From contig VYDH01000010.1 of NCBI GenBank assembly GCA_009843525.1, positions 1 through 63,396 of the forward strand: DNA of 63,396 bases, written 5' to 3'. Shown piece after piece: positions 35,149-44,359 of the stretch (positions are counted from its first letter, which is position 1; the number at the start of each line of letters is the position of its first letter). The notes beneath the pieces were generated by a model that searched no databases, was not told the origin of the DNA, and worked only from the letters and a program-made list of their open reading frames with translations. The position numbers and the translations under genes were made by a program. The DNA is from Acidimicrobiales bacterium. GTDB lineage: Bacteria > Actinomycetota > Acidimicrobiia > Acidimicrobiales > Poriferisodalaceae.

Positions 35149-35427
35149 GTGGCGAACAAGGCAGACACCATCAAGGCGGTAGCCGCTGAGGCCGGCGTGA
35201 CCGCGAGCGACGCGGAGCGGACGCTGTCGGCGTTCTTCGATCTCGTGGCAGCAGAAGCGAAGGCCGGCGGCAAGGTGACCTGGCCCGGGTTCGGCACCTT
35301 CTCCATGTCCGAGCGTGGTGCCCGCATGGGCCGCAACCCCCAGACCGGCGAATCCATCGAGATCGGTCCGAGCCGCTCGCTGAAGCTGGCAACCGCTGCT
35401 TCCATGAAAAAGCAGCTGATGAGCTGA
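35149..35427 (+). CDS. hup: HU family DNA-binding protein
   Basis: 92 residues of the histone-like HU/IHF fold. NKADTIKAVAAEAGVTASDAERTLSAFFDLV forms the helical dimer base, GKVTWPGFGTFSMSERGARMGRNPQTGESIEIG is the DNA-binding arm with the conserved GFG.F and RxGRNPxTG motifs, and SLKLATAASMKKQL closes the fold. It lacks the long Lys/Ala/Pro-rich tail of mycobacterial HupB. The GTG start is supported by AGAGAGGA 9 nt upstream. It compacts and bends DNA as a dimer. Confidence 0.95.
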   Translation: MANKADTIKAVAAEAGVTASDAERTLSAFFDLVAAEAKAGGKVTWPGFGTFSMSERGARMGRNPQTGESIEIGPSRSLKLATAASMKKQLMS

Positions 35428-35479
35428 GCTGACGCTTTCAGCCCTTCCAACCCATTCGGCCCAACTCACAGAGCGCGGT

Positions 35480-36832
35480 CTACGCGACCGGCGCGTGCTG
35501 TGGTGTCTCCCGATGGGAGCCTCGCGTCGTCGCCATGCAGATGCATGACATCAGGGCTATTGCAGAGATGGCCCCATAGGTCGCGTTGAAGTTCCCGGCC
35601 CGGTCGGCGAGCCACCCGCTCGCTATCGGGCCGATGACTGACGCGGGGCCGTAGAACATCGTCATCGAGCCGAGGACCGCGGCAAACGTGCGGTCTGAGA
35701 CGTGGTCGCTCACGAAGGTCGCGGTGAGCGACGGGTACGAGAACGACGCTGCCCCGAACACGACCACGGCCACCACGATCAGAGCGCCCGGTGCCGGTGT
35801 CGCCAGCACGGCACCGGTTCCGGCGCTCAGAGCCATCACGGTGGCCATGGTTGCGGGCCGGCCTATCCGGTCGCTGAGGCGGCCGAACGCCAGCGCGCCC
35901 ACGATCGAGCCCGCGCCCATCCATGAGAACACCAGCGTTGCGGCGGTGCGGCTGAAGTCGTGATCGCCCTCCAGCGCTCGCCCCAGGAAGTTCGCGAACG
36001 AGGACGTCATGTACGCGAACCCCATGTAGGCAGCCACGGCCCGTTTCCACCCGTGAATGCGGAACAGCGCGCCGAAGCCGCCTATGGCGGCGACTCGCTC
36101 GGTGCGACGAGCGCGGACCAACACCGACAGCGCAGCCAGCAGGACGACCGACAGCGCAGCCTGCGCCAGCCAGATCGGCCGCCAGATCCCATCGTCGCCC
36201 GCCAGGTTGCGCAGGACCGTGGTCGCGATGGGCACGCCGATCAGCGCGGCGCCCATGGTGGCGGTGAGCGTGCCCAGCGCGGCGCCGCGGCGACTCGCCG
36301 GCACGCCTTCGCTGGCGATCACCGGCGCTGTCAGCCAGATGCCGCCGCCGCCGAGACCTGCCAGTGCAGTCCCGATCACGAGGGCTGCTGCACTCGTCGC
36401 CGTCCCGATCACTCCAAGGCCCAGGGTGGAAGTGACGATGCCGGCTCGCAGCAGCGTGAACGGCTCGATGCGTCCGGCCGTGAAGGTGACGATCACCACG
36501 CCGGCGAAGTACGCGCCCATGTTGGCCGAGCCGAGCGCGCCGATCAGTGTGTCGCTGAGCCCGAGGCCGTCCGCCATCGCGGGCACCAGCACCCCCATCG
36601 TGGCTCGCCCGAAGACATGCGACACCACCCCGGACAGCGCCACCAGCACCACCCGTCCCCAGCGCACGCGCTCACGAGATGCGCTTGTGGCTGGCGCGGC
36701 GGCCGGCAGCAGGTTCGGCGCGGCAGTGCTGGCTGCCGGACCTTCGAGCACGGCCGCGGCACCGCAGTGCTCAAGTGAGCTTGAGGTGGTCGGCACCGAA
36801 ATGACCTTGAAGACGTCGGGCAGGCGGCCCAT
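35480..36832 (-). CDS. MFS transporter
   Basis: About 450 residues with twelve predicted membrane segments. The N-terminal ~60 residues before RVVLVALSGVVSHVFGRATMGVLVP are Ala/Pro-rich and may not all be translated. The segment between spans 2 and 3 is weak, but FGRLSDRIGRPATMATVMAL between spans 8 and 9 is a good MFS loop motif. GGGGIWLTAPVIASEGVPASRRGAALG follows the YbfB/YcaD-like subgroup. It starts 18 nt after the stop of the P450, so it may export or import the P450 substrate or product. The solute is unknown. Confidence 0.85.
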   Translation of the reverse strand: MGRLPDVFKVISVPTTSSSLEHCGAAAVLEGPAASTAAPNLLPAAAPATSASRERVRWGRVVLVALSGVVSHVFGRATMGVLVPAMADGLGLSDTLIGALGSANMGAYFAGVVIVTFTAGRIEPFTLLRAGIVTSTLGLGVIGTATSAAALVIGTALAGLGGGGIWLTAPVIASEGVPASRRGAALGTLTATMGAALIGVPIATTVLRNLAGDDGIWRPIWLAQAALSVVLLAALSVLVRARRTERVAAIGGFGALFRIHGWKRAVAAYMGFAYMTSSFANFLGRALEGDHDFSRTAATLVFSWMGAGSIVGALAFGRLSDRIGRPATMATVMALSAGTGAVLATPAPGALIVVAVVVFGAASFSYPSLTATFVSDHVSDRTFAAVLGSMTMFYGPASVIGPIASGWLADRAGNFNATYGAISAIALMSCICMATTRGSHRETPQHAPVA

Positions 36833-36849
36833 CTGTGCGGAAACGGGGT

Positions 36850-38067
36850 TCAGTGCCCCGGCGTGAACCTGATCGGCAGTGTCGATGGCCCCCAGATGCC
36901 GTTGGACACCGGCTTCCATTCCACGTCGCCGTCGAGACGCAAATCCGGCATTCGCTTCGCGACGGCTTTGAGTGCCTCTTGCAGCTCGGCCCGTGCCAGG
37001 AACGCGCCGAGGCAGTAGTGGATGCCGCTGCCGAACGTCATGTGCGGCGCATTCGACCGGCGCGTGATGTCGAAACGCATCGGCTGTTCGAACTGCGTCT
37101 CGTCATGGTTGGCGGCGGTGAAGCTGGGAAAGATCAGCGTGCTGGCCGGGAACTCGATGTCGCGGTAGATGACGTTCTCGCTGGCGTAGCGGGCGGTGCC
37201 CCGGATGGCGCCGAAGTGTCGCATGACTTCTTCGGCAGCCTGGGGTGCGAGCGACGGCTCGTCGCGCAGCAACCGGAGCTGGTCCGGGCAGCGAGCGAAC
37301 AGCTCCACAGCGCAGGCGAGCTGGTTACGCGTGGTGTCGGTGCCGGCGAGCAGCACGGCGTTGGCAAGCGACTGCATCTCCTCGGTGCTCAGCCGGTCGC
37401 CTTCCTCTTCAGCGGCGATCAGGTCCGAGAGCAGGTCGTCGCGAGGCTCGGCTCGTCGCTCGGCGATGAGCTTGGACATGTAGGCGCCCATCTCGTCTTG
37501 CGCGGCCATGATCGTGTGCAGGTCGCGTGCCAGGTTGCCGTTGAACACCCGGAAGATGTCGGTGGCGAGGCGGCTGAACAGCTCCCAGTCGTCGCGGGGA
37601 GCGCCCAGCAGCTCGCAGATGATCGGGATGGGGTACGGCTCGCAGACCTCGGTGACGAAATCGCCGTGCCCGCGAGCACACAGCGGGTCGAGCAGTTCGT
37701 CGATGACCTCAGCCATGAAGGGGCGCAGCCGTTCGGCCGCCTTCGGCGTGAAGGCCGGCCCGACGAGCCGGCGCAGCCGCTGATGCTCGTCGCCTTCCAT
37801 CCCCAAGATGTTCTGCCCGCTGCGACGGTTCCATTCGGAGTCGTCGACGCCCTGCATCTGGGCGATGAGGCCGATGGCGCTGAACCAGCGCTTGTCGCGC
37901 AGCATGGCGGTCACATCAGCGTGACGGGTGATGACGTAGCCCAGCGGGGTGCGGGCGATCCAGCTGCGCTCAGAGAGGCCGATCAGCGCCTCTCGCCGCT
38001 CGTCCTCGCCTTCATCGCCTCCGAGGCCGACCTCAGGCATGTCGACGTCAGCAACAAGTGTGGCCAT
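36850..38067 (-). CDS. Cytochrome P450
   Basis: 405 residues, a soluble bacterial-type P450. The I-helix oxygen-activation motif is AGTDTTRNQ, the K-helix ExxR is EEVMR and the haem loop is FGSGIHYCLGAFLAR with ligand C352. The family usually hydroxylates small hydrophobic substrates with electrons from ferredoxin; no ferredoxin or reductase is adjacent. The start at 38067 is set by a TAGGGT box 6 nt upstream. It forms a unit with the MFS gene and is divergent from the restriction enzyme. Confidence 0.93.
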   Translation of the reverse strand: MATLVADVDMPEVGLGGDEGEDERREALIGLSERSWIARTPLGYVITRHADVTAMLRDKRWFSAIGLIAQMQGVDDSEWNRRSGQNILGMEGDEHQRLRRLVGPAFTPKAAERLRPFMAEVIDELLDPLCARGHGDFVTEVCEPYPIPIICELLGAPRDDWELFSRLATDIFRVFNGNLARDLHTIMAAQDEMGAYMSKLIAERRAEPRDDLLSDLIAAEEEGDRLSTEEMQSLANAVLLAGTDTTRNQLACAVELFARCPDQLRLLRDEPSLAPQAAEEVMRHFGAIRGTARYASENVIYRDIEFPASTLIFPSFTAANHDETQFEQPMRFDITRRSNAPHMTFGSGIHYCLGAFLARAELQEALKAVAKRMPDLRLDGDVEWKPVSNGIWGPSTLPIRFTPGH

Positions 38068-38073
38068 GGCCGA

Positions 38074-38079
38074 ACCCTA
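38074..38079 (-). promoter_or_regulatory. Putative -10 box (TAGGGT), leaderless
   Basis: Minus-strand TAGGGT lies 6 nt before the ATG at 38067. Confidence 0.4.
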
Positions 38080-38149
38080 ACCAGAGCGGCTTGGGCGCCC
38101 GCCCTGGCTGAGTGAGTCTGTGAGTCTTTGGCGTGGAGCACGTCACAAC

Positions 38150-38155
38150 TACATT
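38150..38155 (+). promoter_or_regulatory. Putative -10 box (TACATT), leaderless
   Basis: TACATT ends 8 nt before the GTG at 38164. It favours this GTG over the upstream TTG at 38128 as the start of the restriction enzyme. Confidence 0.4.
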
Positions 38156-38163
38156 CCTTCCTT

Positions 38164-41100
38164 GTGAGCACTGCGACCGAGCGGCGAACAGAAGATGCAT
38201 TGGCTCGGTTTCATGAGGGCGTCGCTCATCTGGCGGAAACCGGCGCGGGGGAGTCCGAGGCGAGACTTCGGTCACCGATTGCACAGCTGCTCGTCGAGAC
38301 AGCAGAGATTCTGGATATGGGCCAGCTCTTGCTGCCTGACGAAACGACGGTAGCCGCCGGGTCCGCGCGAGCCGACTTCGCCGCGTACTTGAACGGTGCG
38401 CTTGTGGGCCACATCGAATTGAAGGCACCCGGCAAGGGCGCGGACCCAACGCGCTACACGGGACACGACGCTCGACAGTGGGAAGTTCTCGCCTGTCTGC
38501 CGAACCTCATCTACACGGACGGCGAGCACTGGACCCTGTGGCAAGAGGGCTCGCGCGTAGCCCAGGCGCGTAGCCCAGGCGTCGTGACAGACCGCGAATC
38601 CAGCTACAGCGAGGGTGACTGGACACGGAGCTGGACTCGATTGGTCGAGTTGTTCCTGAACTGGGAACCCCAGGCGCCTACGTCCCCGCGAGCGCTCGCC
38701 GTCGTGTGTGCACGGCTGTGCCGCCTACTACGCGCAGAGGTCGCCGACTCGCTGCATCGTGGAGACGCTCGTATTGCGGCAGTGGCGAGCGACTGGCGCG
38801 AGATGCTGTTTCCGGAGATCGCAGATGACGACTTCACTGACGCCTATGCGCAGGTCGTGACGTTCGCCTTGCTGCTCGCACGGGTCGAGGGGATTCCTTT
38901 CGAAGCTCGTGACGGAGGTGCGGAGGCCATCGAGGTGGTTGCGGCACGGCTGCGAACCACGCACAGCCTGATGGCCCTCGCGCTCCAGGCACTCGCGGCG
39001 AGCGATAGCGAGGCGAGTCTCGGATCGGCAACTGCCACGCTCATGCGCGTGCTCGGCAAGGTGGAATGGGCAGCACTCGCCGGCGGCTCACAACACAGCG
39101 CTGACTCGGCTTCCCTGTATTTCTACGAGGATTTCTTGGCGGAGTACGACCCTGTGAGGCGTCGGGCATCGGGCTCGTACTACACGCCTGTCGGCTTGGT
39201 CGACTTCATGGTGGGTTTGACGGACAACGTCGTGCGCGACTGCTTCGGTCTCGAGCTGGGGTTGGCAGACGACGACGTGACGGTGGTCGATCCGGCGACG
39301 GGAACGGGAACTTTCCTGCTCCGTGCTCTGGACAGGGCGGCCAGGACGGTCGGAGAGATCGAAGGCAGCGGGGCAGTGCGGGATCGTCTGGCGGACATGG
39401 CGTCCAGGCTGGTGGGCTTCGAGATTCAGGCAGGCCCCTATGCCGTGGCGCAACTCCGGTTGACCCAGGAGTTTCGTGAACGACAGGTCCCTCTGAGCAG
39501 CGATGAGACTCGCGTGTACTTGACCGACACGCTCGCCGACCCGAAAGCGCAAACTCGAAAATTTGCGACGATGCTCCAACCGTTGGCGCGTTCACGCGAG
39601 CAGGCGGACATCGTGAAGAACGACACCGAGGTGCTCGTCTGCATCGGCAACCCGCCCTACGGAATCAACGCCCGCGGCACGGGCGGTTGGGTGGAGGAGG
39701 GCAGCGGGAGCGAAGGGCCACCGTTGCTCGCGGCATGGAGGCCGGCGCAGGACGCGGGCGTCGGCCGTCACACCAACCAACTCCTGAATCTGTTCGTCTA
39801 CTTCTGGCGGTGGGCGACGTGGAAAGTGTTCGAGAATGCCGGCAACCCCCGCGGCCGGCACGGCGTGGTGACATTCGTGACGACCTCTGCCTGGTTGTCG
39901 GGCGATGGATTTGTCGGGATGCGCGAATGGTTGAGGCGGCAGGCATCAGCGATATTGGTTGTCGGTTTGAGTCCCGAGGGCCACCGGCCGAGGGCCAGTT
40001 CGCTGATATTCGAGGGTGTGCAGCATGAAGTGTGCGTCGTGTGTGCAGTGCGGGAACCAGGCTGCGACGAATCGCATCCTGCACCAGTCCGATATCGAAG
40101 TGTGCGGGAGGGTTCACGACAGCAGAAGTTCGAGCACCTCTCAGAATTCCTGTCTGAGGACGCCGCAGGTCCGTTGTGGCAGGAGTGTCCCAGCGACTGG
40201 ACGGCGCCATTCCTGCCCGCTGGGACTCAGGAGTGGCTCGCGTGCCCACGCATCGAGGACATCTTTCCGTGGTCTTCCTCAGGCGTTACCGGCAATCGGA
40301 CATGGCCCACATGGACCGACAAGAGCGCACTGCGCGAGCGCTGGCAGGTCCTGATCGCAGAATCCGACCGGGGACGCAAGGCGGAACTGTTCAAGGAAAC
40401 CGACGACCGCGACATCAACCGAAGCATCCGCGATGGGCTGCCCGGGCACACCTATTACGATCGAACGCTCAGCGACGAAACGGGTCCGTGCCCCGAGCCC
40501 GTTCCATACGGTTGGCGAAGTTTTGATCGGCGTTGGATCATTCCCGACAAGCGCGTCCTGGACCGCCCGCGTCCGCCGCTCTGGGTGGCATTCGGTGAAC
40601 ATCAATTGCACTTGACTGTGCCGAACGACCGCTTTCCTGACAGCGGTGCCGCAATCAGCTTCACAGAACTGCTTCCAGACCTGCACCACTACGCGGGCCG
40701 CGGCGGCCGGGCGATACCGCTCTGGCGGGACTCCTCGGCCAGCATTCCGAACGTAGCAGACGGCTTCTTGGAGGTGGTGCGAGAACATACGTCGCTTGAG
40801 GCGTCCCCCGAGGACGTCGCCCGATACGTGGCAGCGACGTGTGCCCACGAGGGCTTTACGCGCCGTTACCGCGCAGATGCGATGCTCTCCGAAGTGCGCG
40901 TCCCGTTTACCCGCGACCCTGACCTGTGGCGGCGAGCAGTCAGCCTCGGCGAGATGGTGATCAGAGCTCATGCGCCGCGATGGAAGCCAACAGCGGCAGG
41001 CGGCATCTTCGCTGAGTCCAAAGAAGCAGAGGCAGATAGTGACGTCGATGGCGCGCCGACTCCGGGGGCACGAGTCGATGAAGAGATCCGGGACCCTGAG

Positions 41101-41502
41101 GCTTGGCACTATGACGCAACCAGCGAAACGCTCCATATAGGCGCTGGCACTGTGCGTCCGGTCAAGCCGCCTGTACTCGATTACGAGGTCGGCGGGGTGG
41201 CCGTGGTGCCTGCATGGCTGGATGATCGCGTGGGCGTACCGGGCGGCAAGCGGGGTACCGACCTCGACGACATCATCGGTGAGTGGAACGCCACGACGAC
41301 ATCGGCGTTGCGGCTGTTGCTGCGCAGCGTCGCGGCGCTGGTCCAACTCAGCGCCCGACAAGACTCTCTGCTGAGCGAAATCGCCGCGGCACCGCAGGTG
41401 ACCGTCGCCGATCTCGAGGCTGCCGGTGTGCTTCCTATTGCTGCGAACAGCTCCCAGCGAAAAGCCCCGAAGACGGCCCGGCCGACTGGCGGTTTGGTTT
41501 AG
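38164..41502 (+). CDS. Single-chain restriction-modification enzyme (type ISP/IIG-like)
   Basis: 1112 residues joining nuclease and methylase. A PD-(D/E)xK nuclease is near the N-terminus, with D71 in ARADFAAYL and E85-x-K87 in GHIELKAPGKG. A helical region follows to about 330. The adenine-N6 methylase core has YYTPVGLVDFM, motif I DPATGTGTF (376-384) and motif IV NPPYG (496-500). The C-terminal 500 residues resemble the LlaBIII-type specificity domain. The RecA-like helicase found between nuclease and methylase of true type ISP enzymes is absent. A 13-bp tandem repeat at 38553 sets the reading frame. It stands alone between P450 and crotonase genes, with no separate specificity or methylase subunit. 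Confidence 0.85.
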   Translation: MSTATERRTEDALARFHEGVAHLAETGAGESEARLRSPIAQLLVETAEILDMGQLLLPDETTVAAGSARADFAAYLNGALVGHIELKAPGKGADPTRYTGHDARQWEVLACLPNLIYTDGEHWTLWQEGSRVAQARSPGVVTDRESSYSEGDWTRSWTRLVELFLNWEPQAPTSPRALAVVCARLCRLLRAEVADSLHRGDARIAAVASDWREMLFPEIADDDFTDAYAQVVTFALLLARVEGIPFEARDGGAEAIEVVAARLRTTHSLMALALQALAASDSEASLGSATATLMRVLGKVEWAALAGGSQHSADSASLYFYEDFLAEYDPVRRRASGSYYTPVGLVDFMVGLTDNVVRDCFGLELGLADDDVTVVDPATGTGTFLLRALDRAARTVGEIEGSGAVRDRLADMASRLVGFEIQAGPYAVAQLRLTQEFRERQVPLSSDETRVYLTDTLADPKAQTRKFATMLQPLARSREQADIVKNDTEVLVCIGNPPYGINARGTGGWVEEGSGSEGPPLLAAWRPAQDAGVGRHTNQLLNLFVYFWRWATWKVFENAGNPRGRHGVVTFVTTSAWLSGDGFVGMREWLRRQASAILVVGLSPEGHRPRASSLIFEGVQHEVCVVCAVREPGCDESHPAPVRYRSVREGSRQQKFEHLSEFLSEDAAGPLWQECPSDWTAPFLPAGTQEWLACPRIEDIFPWSSSGVTGNRTWPTWTDKSALRERWQVLIAESDRGRKAELFKETDDRDINRSIRDGLPGHTYYDRTLSDETGPCPEPVPYGWRSFDRRWIIPDKRVLDRPRPPLWVAFGEHQLHLTVPNDRFPDSGAAISFTELLPDLHHYAGRGGRAIPLWRDSSASIPNVADGFLEVVREHTSLEASPEDVARYVAATCAHEGFTRRYRADAMLSEVRVPFTRDPDLWRRAVSLGEMVIRAHAPRWKPTAAGGIFAESKEAEADSDVDGAPTPGARVDEEIRDPEAWHYDATSETLHIGAGTVRPVKPPVLDYEVGGVAVVPAWLDDRVGVPGGKRGTDLDDIIGEWNATTTSALRLLLRSVAALVQLSARQDSLLSEIAAAPQVTVADLEAAGVLPIAANSSQRKAPKTARPTGGLV
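38553..38581 (+). repeat. 13-bp tandem repeat (2.2 copies) inside the restriction gene
   Basis: The unit GCGCGTAGCCCAG occurs twice head-to-tail (38553-38565, 38566-38578) with three more matching bases. With two copies the frame is open. Removing one copy places TGA at 38585-38587 in frame; adding one brings a TAG of the repeat into frame. Both changes would truncate the enzyme near residue 136-140. Confidence 0.85.
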
Positions 41503-41662
41503 CCCACAAGCATCAAGCCGAAACGTCTGGCCGCACTTCCTCGCAGCTGCGGAGCGCCAGCTCCCCGGTGAGAGCTGGCCATAGTCCCGCGGAGTGGTGG
41601 GTCATGGGGTTGACTCTCGTTGTTGCATCGAACCTCGCAGCCATGCGCTGTCGTCGCAGTCG

Positions 41663-41668
41663 TAACCT
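41663..41668 (+). promoter_or_regulatory. Putative -10 box (TAACCT), leaderless
   Basis: TAACCT lies 7 nt before the ATG at 41676 and argues against the long upstream extension of that frame. Confidence 0.4.
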
Positions 41669-41675
41669 TCCGGCG

Positions 41676-42398
41676 ATGAGCGATACAGCAGACAATGGGA
41701 ACGGCACGGTTTCGGCAGAGCGGCACGGCGACGTGCTGCTGGTGCGGGTGGATGACGGCAAGGCCAATGCCTTTTCTGTGCCGATGCTCGCTGCGCTCGA
41801 TGCCCAGATCGATACTGCCGAGGCCGACGATGAGATCGGGGCGGTGGTCATCGCTGGCAATGATCGGGCGTTCTTCGCGGGCTTCGATCTCAACGTGATC
41901 CGCGGCGGTGACCGTGCTGCGATCGGCGAGCTCGTATCGGCAGGCGGGGCGATGGTGCGGAGGTCCTATGGCTCATCGGTGCCGGTGGTGGCGGCCTGCA
42001 CCGGCCACGCGGTCGCCGCCGGAGCCCTGCTGCTGCTCGGGTGCGACCACCGTGTCGGACCCGACGCACAGGTCAAGATCGGCTTGAACGAGGTAGCGAT
42101 CGCGCTGACGCTGCCCGACTGGGCCATGACCATTTCCAAGGAACGCCTGTCGCGCCGCCACCTGCAGCGCTGCGTGGCCAATGCACGCCTGCTGGACGGT
42201 AACGGGGCGGTCGAAGCTGGCTACCTGGACGAAGCCGTCAGCCCCGATGCCGTGGTCGACAGAGCGCTCGAGGTTGCTGCGGAGCTGGCGGAAACGCTCG
42301 ACGCCGGCGCGTACGCCGCCACGGTGCGCGCGCTGCGCGGCGATGTCCTCGCTGCAATGGACGCTTCGGTTGAACGGGATCGGGCCGCCGCGGCCTGA
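41676..42398 (+). CDS. Enoyl-CoA hydratase/isomerase (crotonase) family protein
   Basis: 240 residues. VLLVRVDDGKANAFSVPMLAALDAQI is the first crotonase block, NDRAFFAGFDL gives the first oxyanion-hole region and ACTGHAVAAGALLLLGCDHRVG the second. The usual catalytic Glu pair is not clearly placed, so hydratase, isomerase or hydrolase chemistry cannot be chosen. It leads a likely three-gene unit with a quinone-oxidoreductase-like and an amidohydrolase-like gene. The start is fixed by the TAACCT box. Confidence 0.87.
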   Translation: MSDTADNGNGTVSAERHGDVLLVRVDDGKANAFSVPMLAALDAQIDTAEADDEIGAVVIAGNDRAFFAGFDLNVIRGGDRAAIGELVSAGGAMVRRSYGSSVPVVAACTGHAVAAGALLLLGCDHRVGPDAQVKIGLNEVAIALTLPDWAMTISKERLSRRHLQRCVANARLLDGNGAVEAGYLDEAVSPDAVVDRALEVAAELAETLDAGAYAATVRALRGDVLAAMDASVERDRAAAA

Positions 42399-42434
42399 GA
42401 TAGAGATGACGGCCAGCGACATGGGGGCTGAGTG

Positions 42435-43454
42435 ATGAAGGCAATCGTCTTCGACGAGCACGGCGACATCGACGTGCTGGCGTATCGCGATATCGACACG
42501 CCCGAGCTGCAACCCGGCGAAGCCCGGATTGCGGTGCGGGCCTGTTCGCTCAACTACCACGACGTATTCACCCGCCGGGGCATGCCCGGCATCAAGGTGC
42601 CGCTGCCGGGCATTCCCGGCTGCGATGCCGCCGGGCAGGTTGCCGAACTCGGTCCCGATGTCGAGGGGTTGTCGGTGGGCGACCGGGTGCTCGTGGACCC
42701 CGTGCGGTGGGACCGCGGCACCGGCAAGTTCTCGATGATCGGCGACACGCTGTGGGGTGCGTACGCCGAGTACGTCGTGGTGGCAGCGAGCCAGCTGATC
42801 CCGCTGCCCGATGACGTCTCCTACGAGGACGCTTCGTGCCTGCCGGTGGCCTACGGCACGGCACACCGGATGATGATCACCCGGGGCGAGGTCGGCCCCG
42901 GCGACACGGTGCTGATCCTGGGTGCCAGCGGGGGAGTGGGCACCAGTGCCCTGCTGATCTCGGTGATGCGCGGTGCCAAGGTCATTGCTGCCGCAGGCAC
43001 CGACGAGAAGTGCCAGCGCCTCGCCGATCTCGGCGCGGATGAGACCATCAACTACTCCGAGGTGGACATCGCCCGGTACTGCCGGGAGCAGACCGGCGGC
43101 CTGTTCGGCGGGGGCGGCTACGACGTGGTGGTCAACTTCACCGGCGGCGACACCTGGGCCCGCTCGCTGCGCTGCGTGCGCCAGGGCGGGCGAGTGCTCA
43201 CCTGCGGTGCGACCGCGGGTTACGACCCGCCGACTGACCTGCGGTTCATCTGGACCGCCGAGATGGACATCCGGGGTTCCAACGGCTGGCAGCGCAGCGA
43301 CCTCGACGAACTGTTGCGGATGGTGCAGGCCCGCGAGCTGGTGCCCGTCATCGATTCGCTGGTGCCGCTGCCTGACGGCGTGGAAGCGCATCGGGCCATG
43401 GAGGAGCGTCGCTTCTTCGGCAAGATCGTCATCACCGCCGACGCGCCGGTCTGA
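42435..43454 (+). CDS. Zinc-type alcohol dehydrogenase-like/quinone oxidoreductase (MDR family)
   Basis: 339 residues from the ATG at 42435 (a GTG lies 3 nt before). N-terminal GroES-like domain: VRACSLNYHDVFTRRGMPG, PGIPGCDAAGQV. The NAD(P)H Rossmann motif is LILGASGGVGTSALL. The catalytic zinc Cys of alcohol dehydrogenases is not at its usual place (C38 is followed by SLNYHD), which is typical of zinc-free enoyl reductases and quinone oxidoreductases. The 36-nt gap to the crotonase and 11 nt to the next gene indicate an operon on CoA-linked or enone substrates. Confidence 0.88.
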   Translation: MKAIVFDEHGDIDVLAYRDIDTPELQPGEARIAVRACSLNYHDVFTRRGMPGIKVPLPGIPGCDAAGQVAELGPDVEGLSVGDRVLVDPVRWDRGTGKFSMIGDTLWGAYAEYVVVAASQLIPLPDDVSYEDASCLPVAYGTAHRMMITRGEVGPGDTVLILGASGGVGTSALLISVMRGAKVIAAAGTDEKCQRLADLGADETINYSEVDIARYCREQTGGLFGGGGYDVVVNFTGGDTWARSLRCVRQGGRVLTCGATAGYDPPTDLRFIWTAEMDIRGSNGWQRSDLDELLRMVQARELVPVIDSLVPLPDGVEAHRAMEERRFFGKIVITADAPV

Positions 43455-43465
43455 GCATCGCTGCC

Positions 43466-44347
43466 GTGCCCGACGACGGGAGTCCTCCGGCCGACGGTGG
43501 TGACGGCGACGACATCGCCGTCATCGATTTCCGGTTCCGGCCCATCGGGGCGCGCAGCTGGACGCCCGAGACCACCTACCACTACCTCGAGCGGATGGGC
43601 CTCGAGCCGTGCCCCAGCTTCGAGGCCCAGTCGGTTGACCTGATGTTCACCGAGATGGATGAGGCCGGCATTGCGCTGGGCGTCATCGGCGTGCCCGGTC
43701 CGACGGACATCCGCGGGCTGGACCCCACCGCCTCGGCCGAGATCCGCCAGATTGTCTCGGAACATCCAGATCGGTTCGTGGGGTTCGGCTCGGTCGAGCC
43801 CAGCGACATCGGGGCCGCAGTGTCGGCCGTCGGAGAGCTAGCCCGCCAGGGCATGCGCGGCGTCACAGTCGATCCGTCCACCGCTCAGATCAGCCGCCGG
43901 TTCAACGATCGCGACCTCTACCCGATCTACGAGGAGGCGCAGCGCCTCGGGCTGATCGTGTCCACCACCATGAGCTGCCTGCTCGGGCCGTACCAAGACG
44001 ACTGCCGCCCGGAATACGCCGACCACGTCGCCACCGACTTTCCCGGCCTCACCATCTCGATCCAGCACGGCGGTTGGCCGTACGTCCGCGAGACGCTCGG
44101 CGTGCTCTACAAGCAGCCCAATGTTGTCACCGTGCCCGGCCAATACGTCCACTACGGGTTCCCCGGCTCGGAGGATTACGTGACCGCGCTGACCCGCCAG
44201 CTTCCCGACCAGATCCTGTTCGGCAGCGTGTATCCCAACTGCGGCCCGCTCACCGACCTGCGACGCATCGTGGCTAGGTGGAAACTGCCGCCGCACATCG
44301 AGCGCAAGTACCTGCGCGACAACGCCGCCCGCGTCCTCGGCCTCTGA
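43466..44347 (+). CDS. Amidohydrolase-2-like barrel protein with lost metal ligands
   Basis: 293 residues with the TIM-barrel fold of the ACMSD/amidohydrolase_2 family: IAVIDFRFRP at strand 1, MDEAGIALGVIGVPG, HPDRFVGFGSVEPSD, ISIQHGGWPYV and ILFGSVYPNCGP at the last strand, and ERKYLRDNAARVLGL at the end. The strand-1 His-x-His is replaced by Phe-Arg-Phe-Arg and the strand-8 Asp (normally GSDYP) is Val, so metal-dependent hydrolysis or decarboxylation by the usual route looks impossible. One His of strand 5/6 (QHGG) remains. It may bind ligand or use other chemistry. GTG start, third gene of the crotonase unit. Confidence 0.8.
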   Translation: MPDDGSPPADGGDGDDIAVIDFRFRPIGARSWTPETTYHYLERMGLEPCPSFEAQSVDLMFTEMDEAGIALGVIGVPGPTDIRGLDPTASAEIRQIVSEHPDRFVGFGSVEPSDIGAAVSAVGELARQGMRGVTVDPSTAQISRRFNDRDLYPIYEEAQRLGLIVSTTMSCLLGPYQDDCRPEYADHVATDFPGLTISIQHGGWPYVRETLGVLYKQPNVVTVPGQYVHYGFPGSEDYVTALTRQLPDQILFGSVYPNCGPLTDLRRIVARWKLPPHIERKYLRDNAARVLGL

Positions 44348-44359
44348 CGACCGGCAGCG

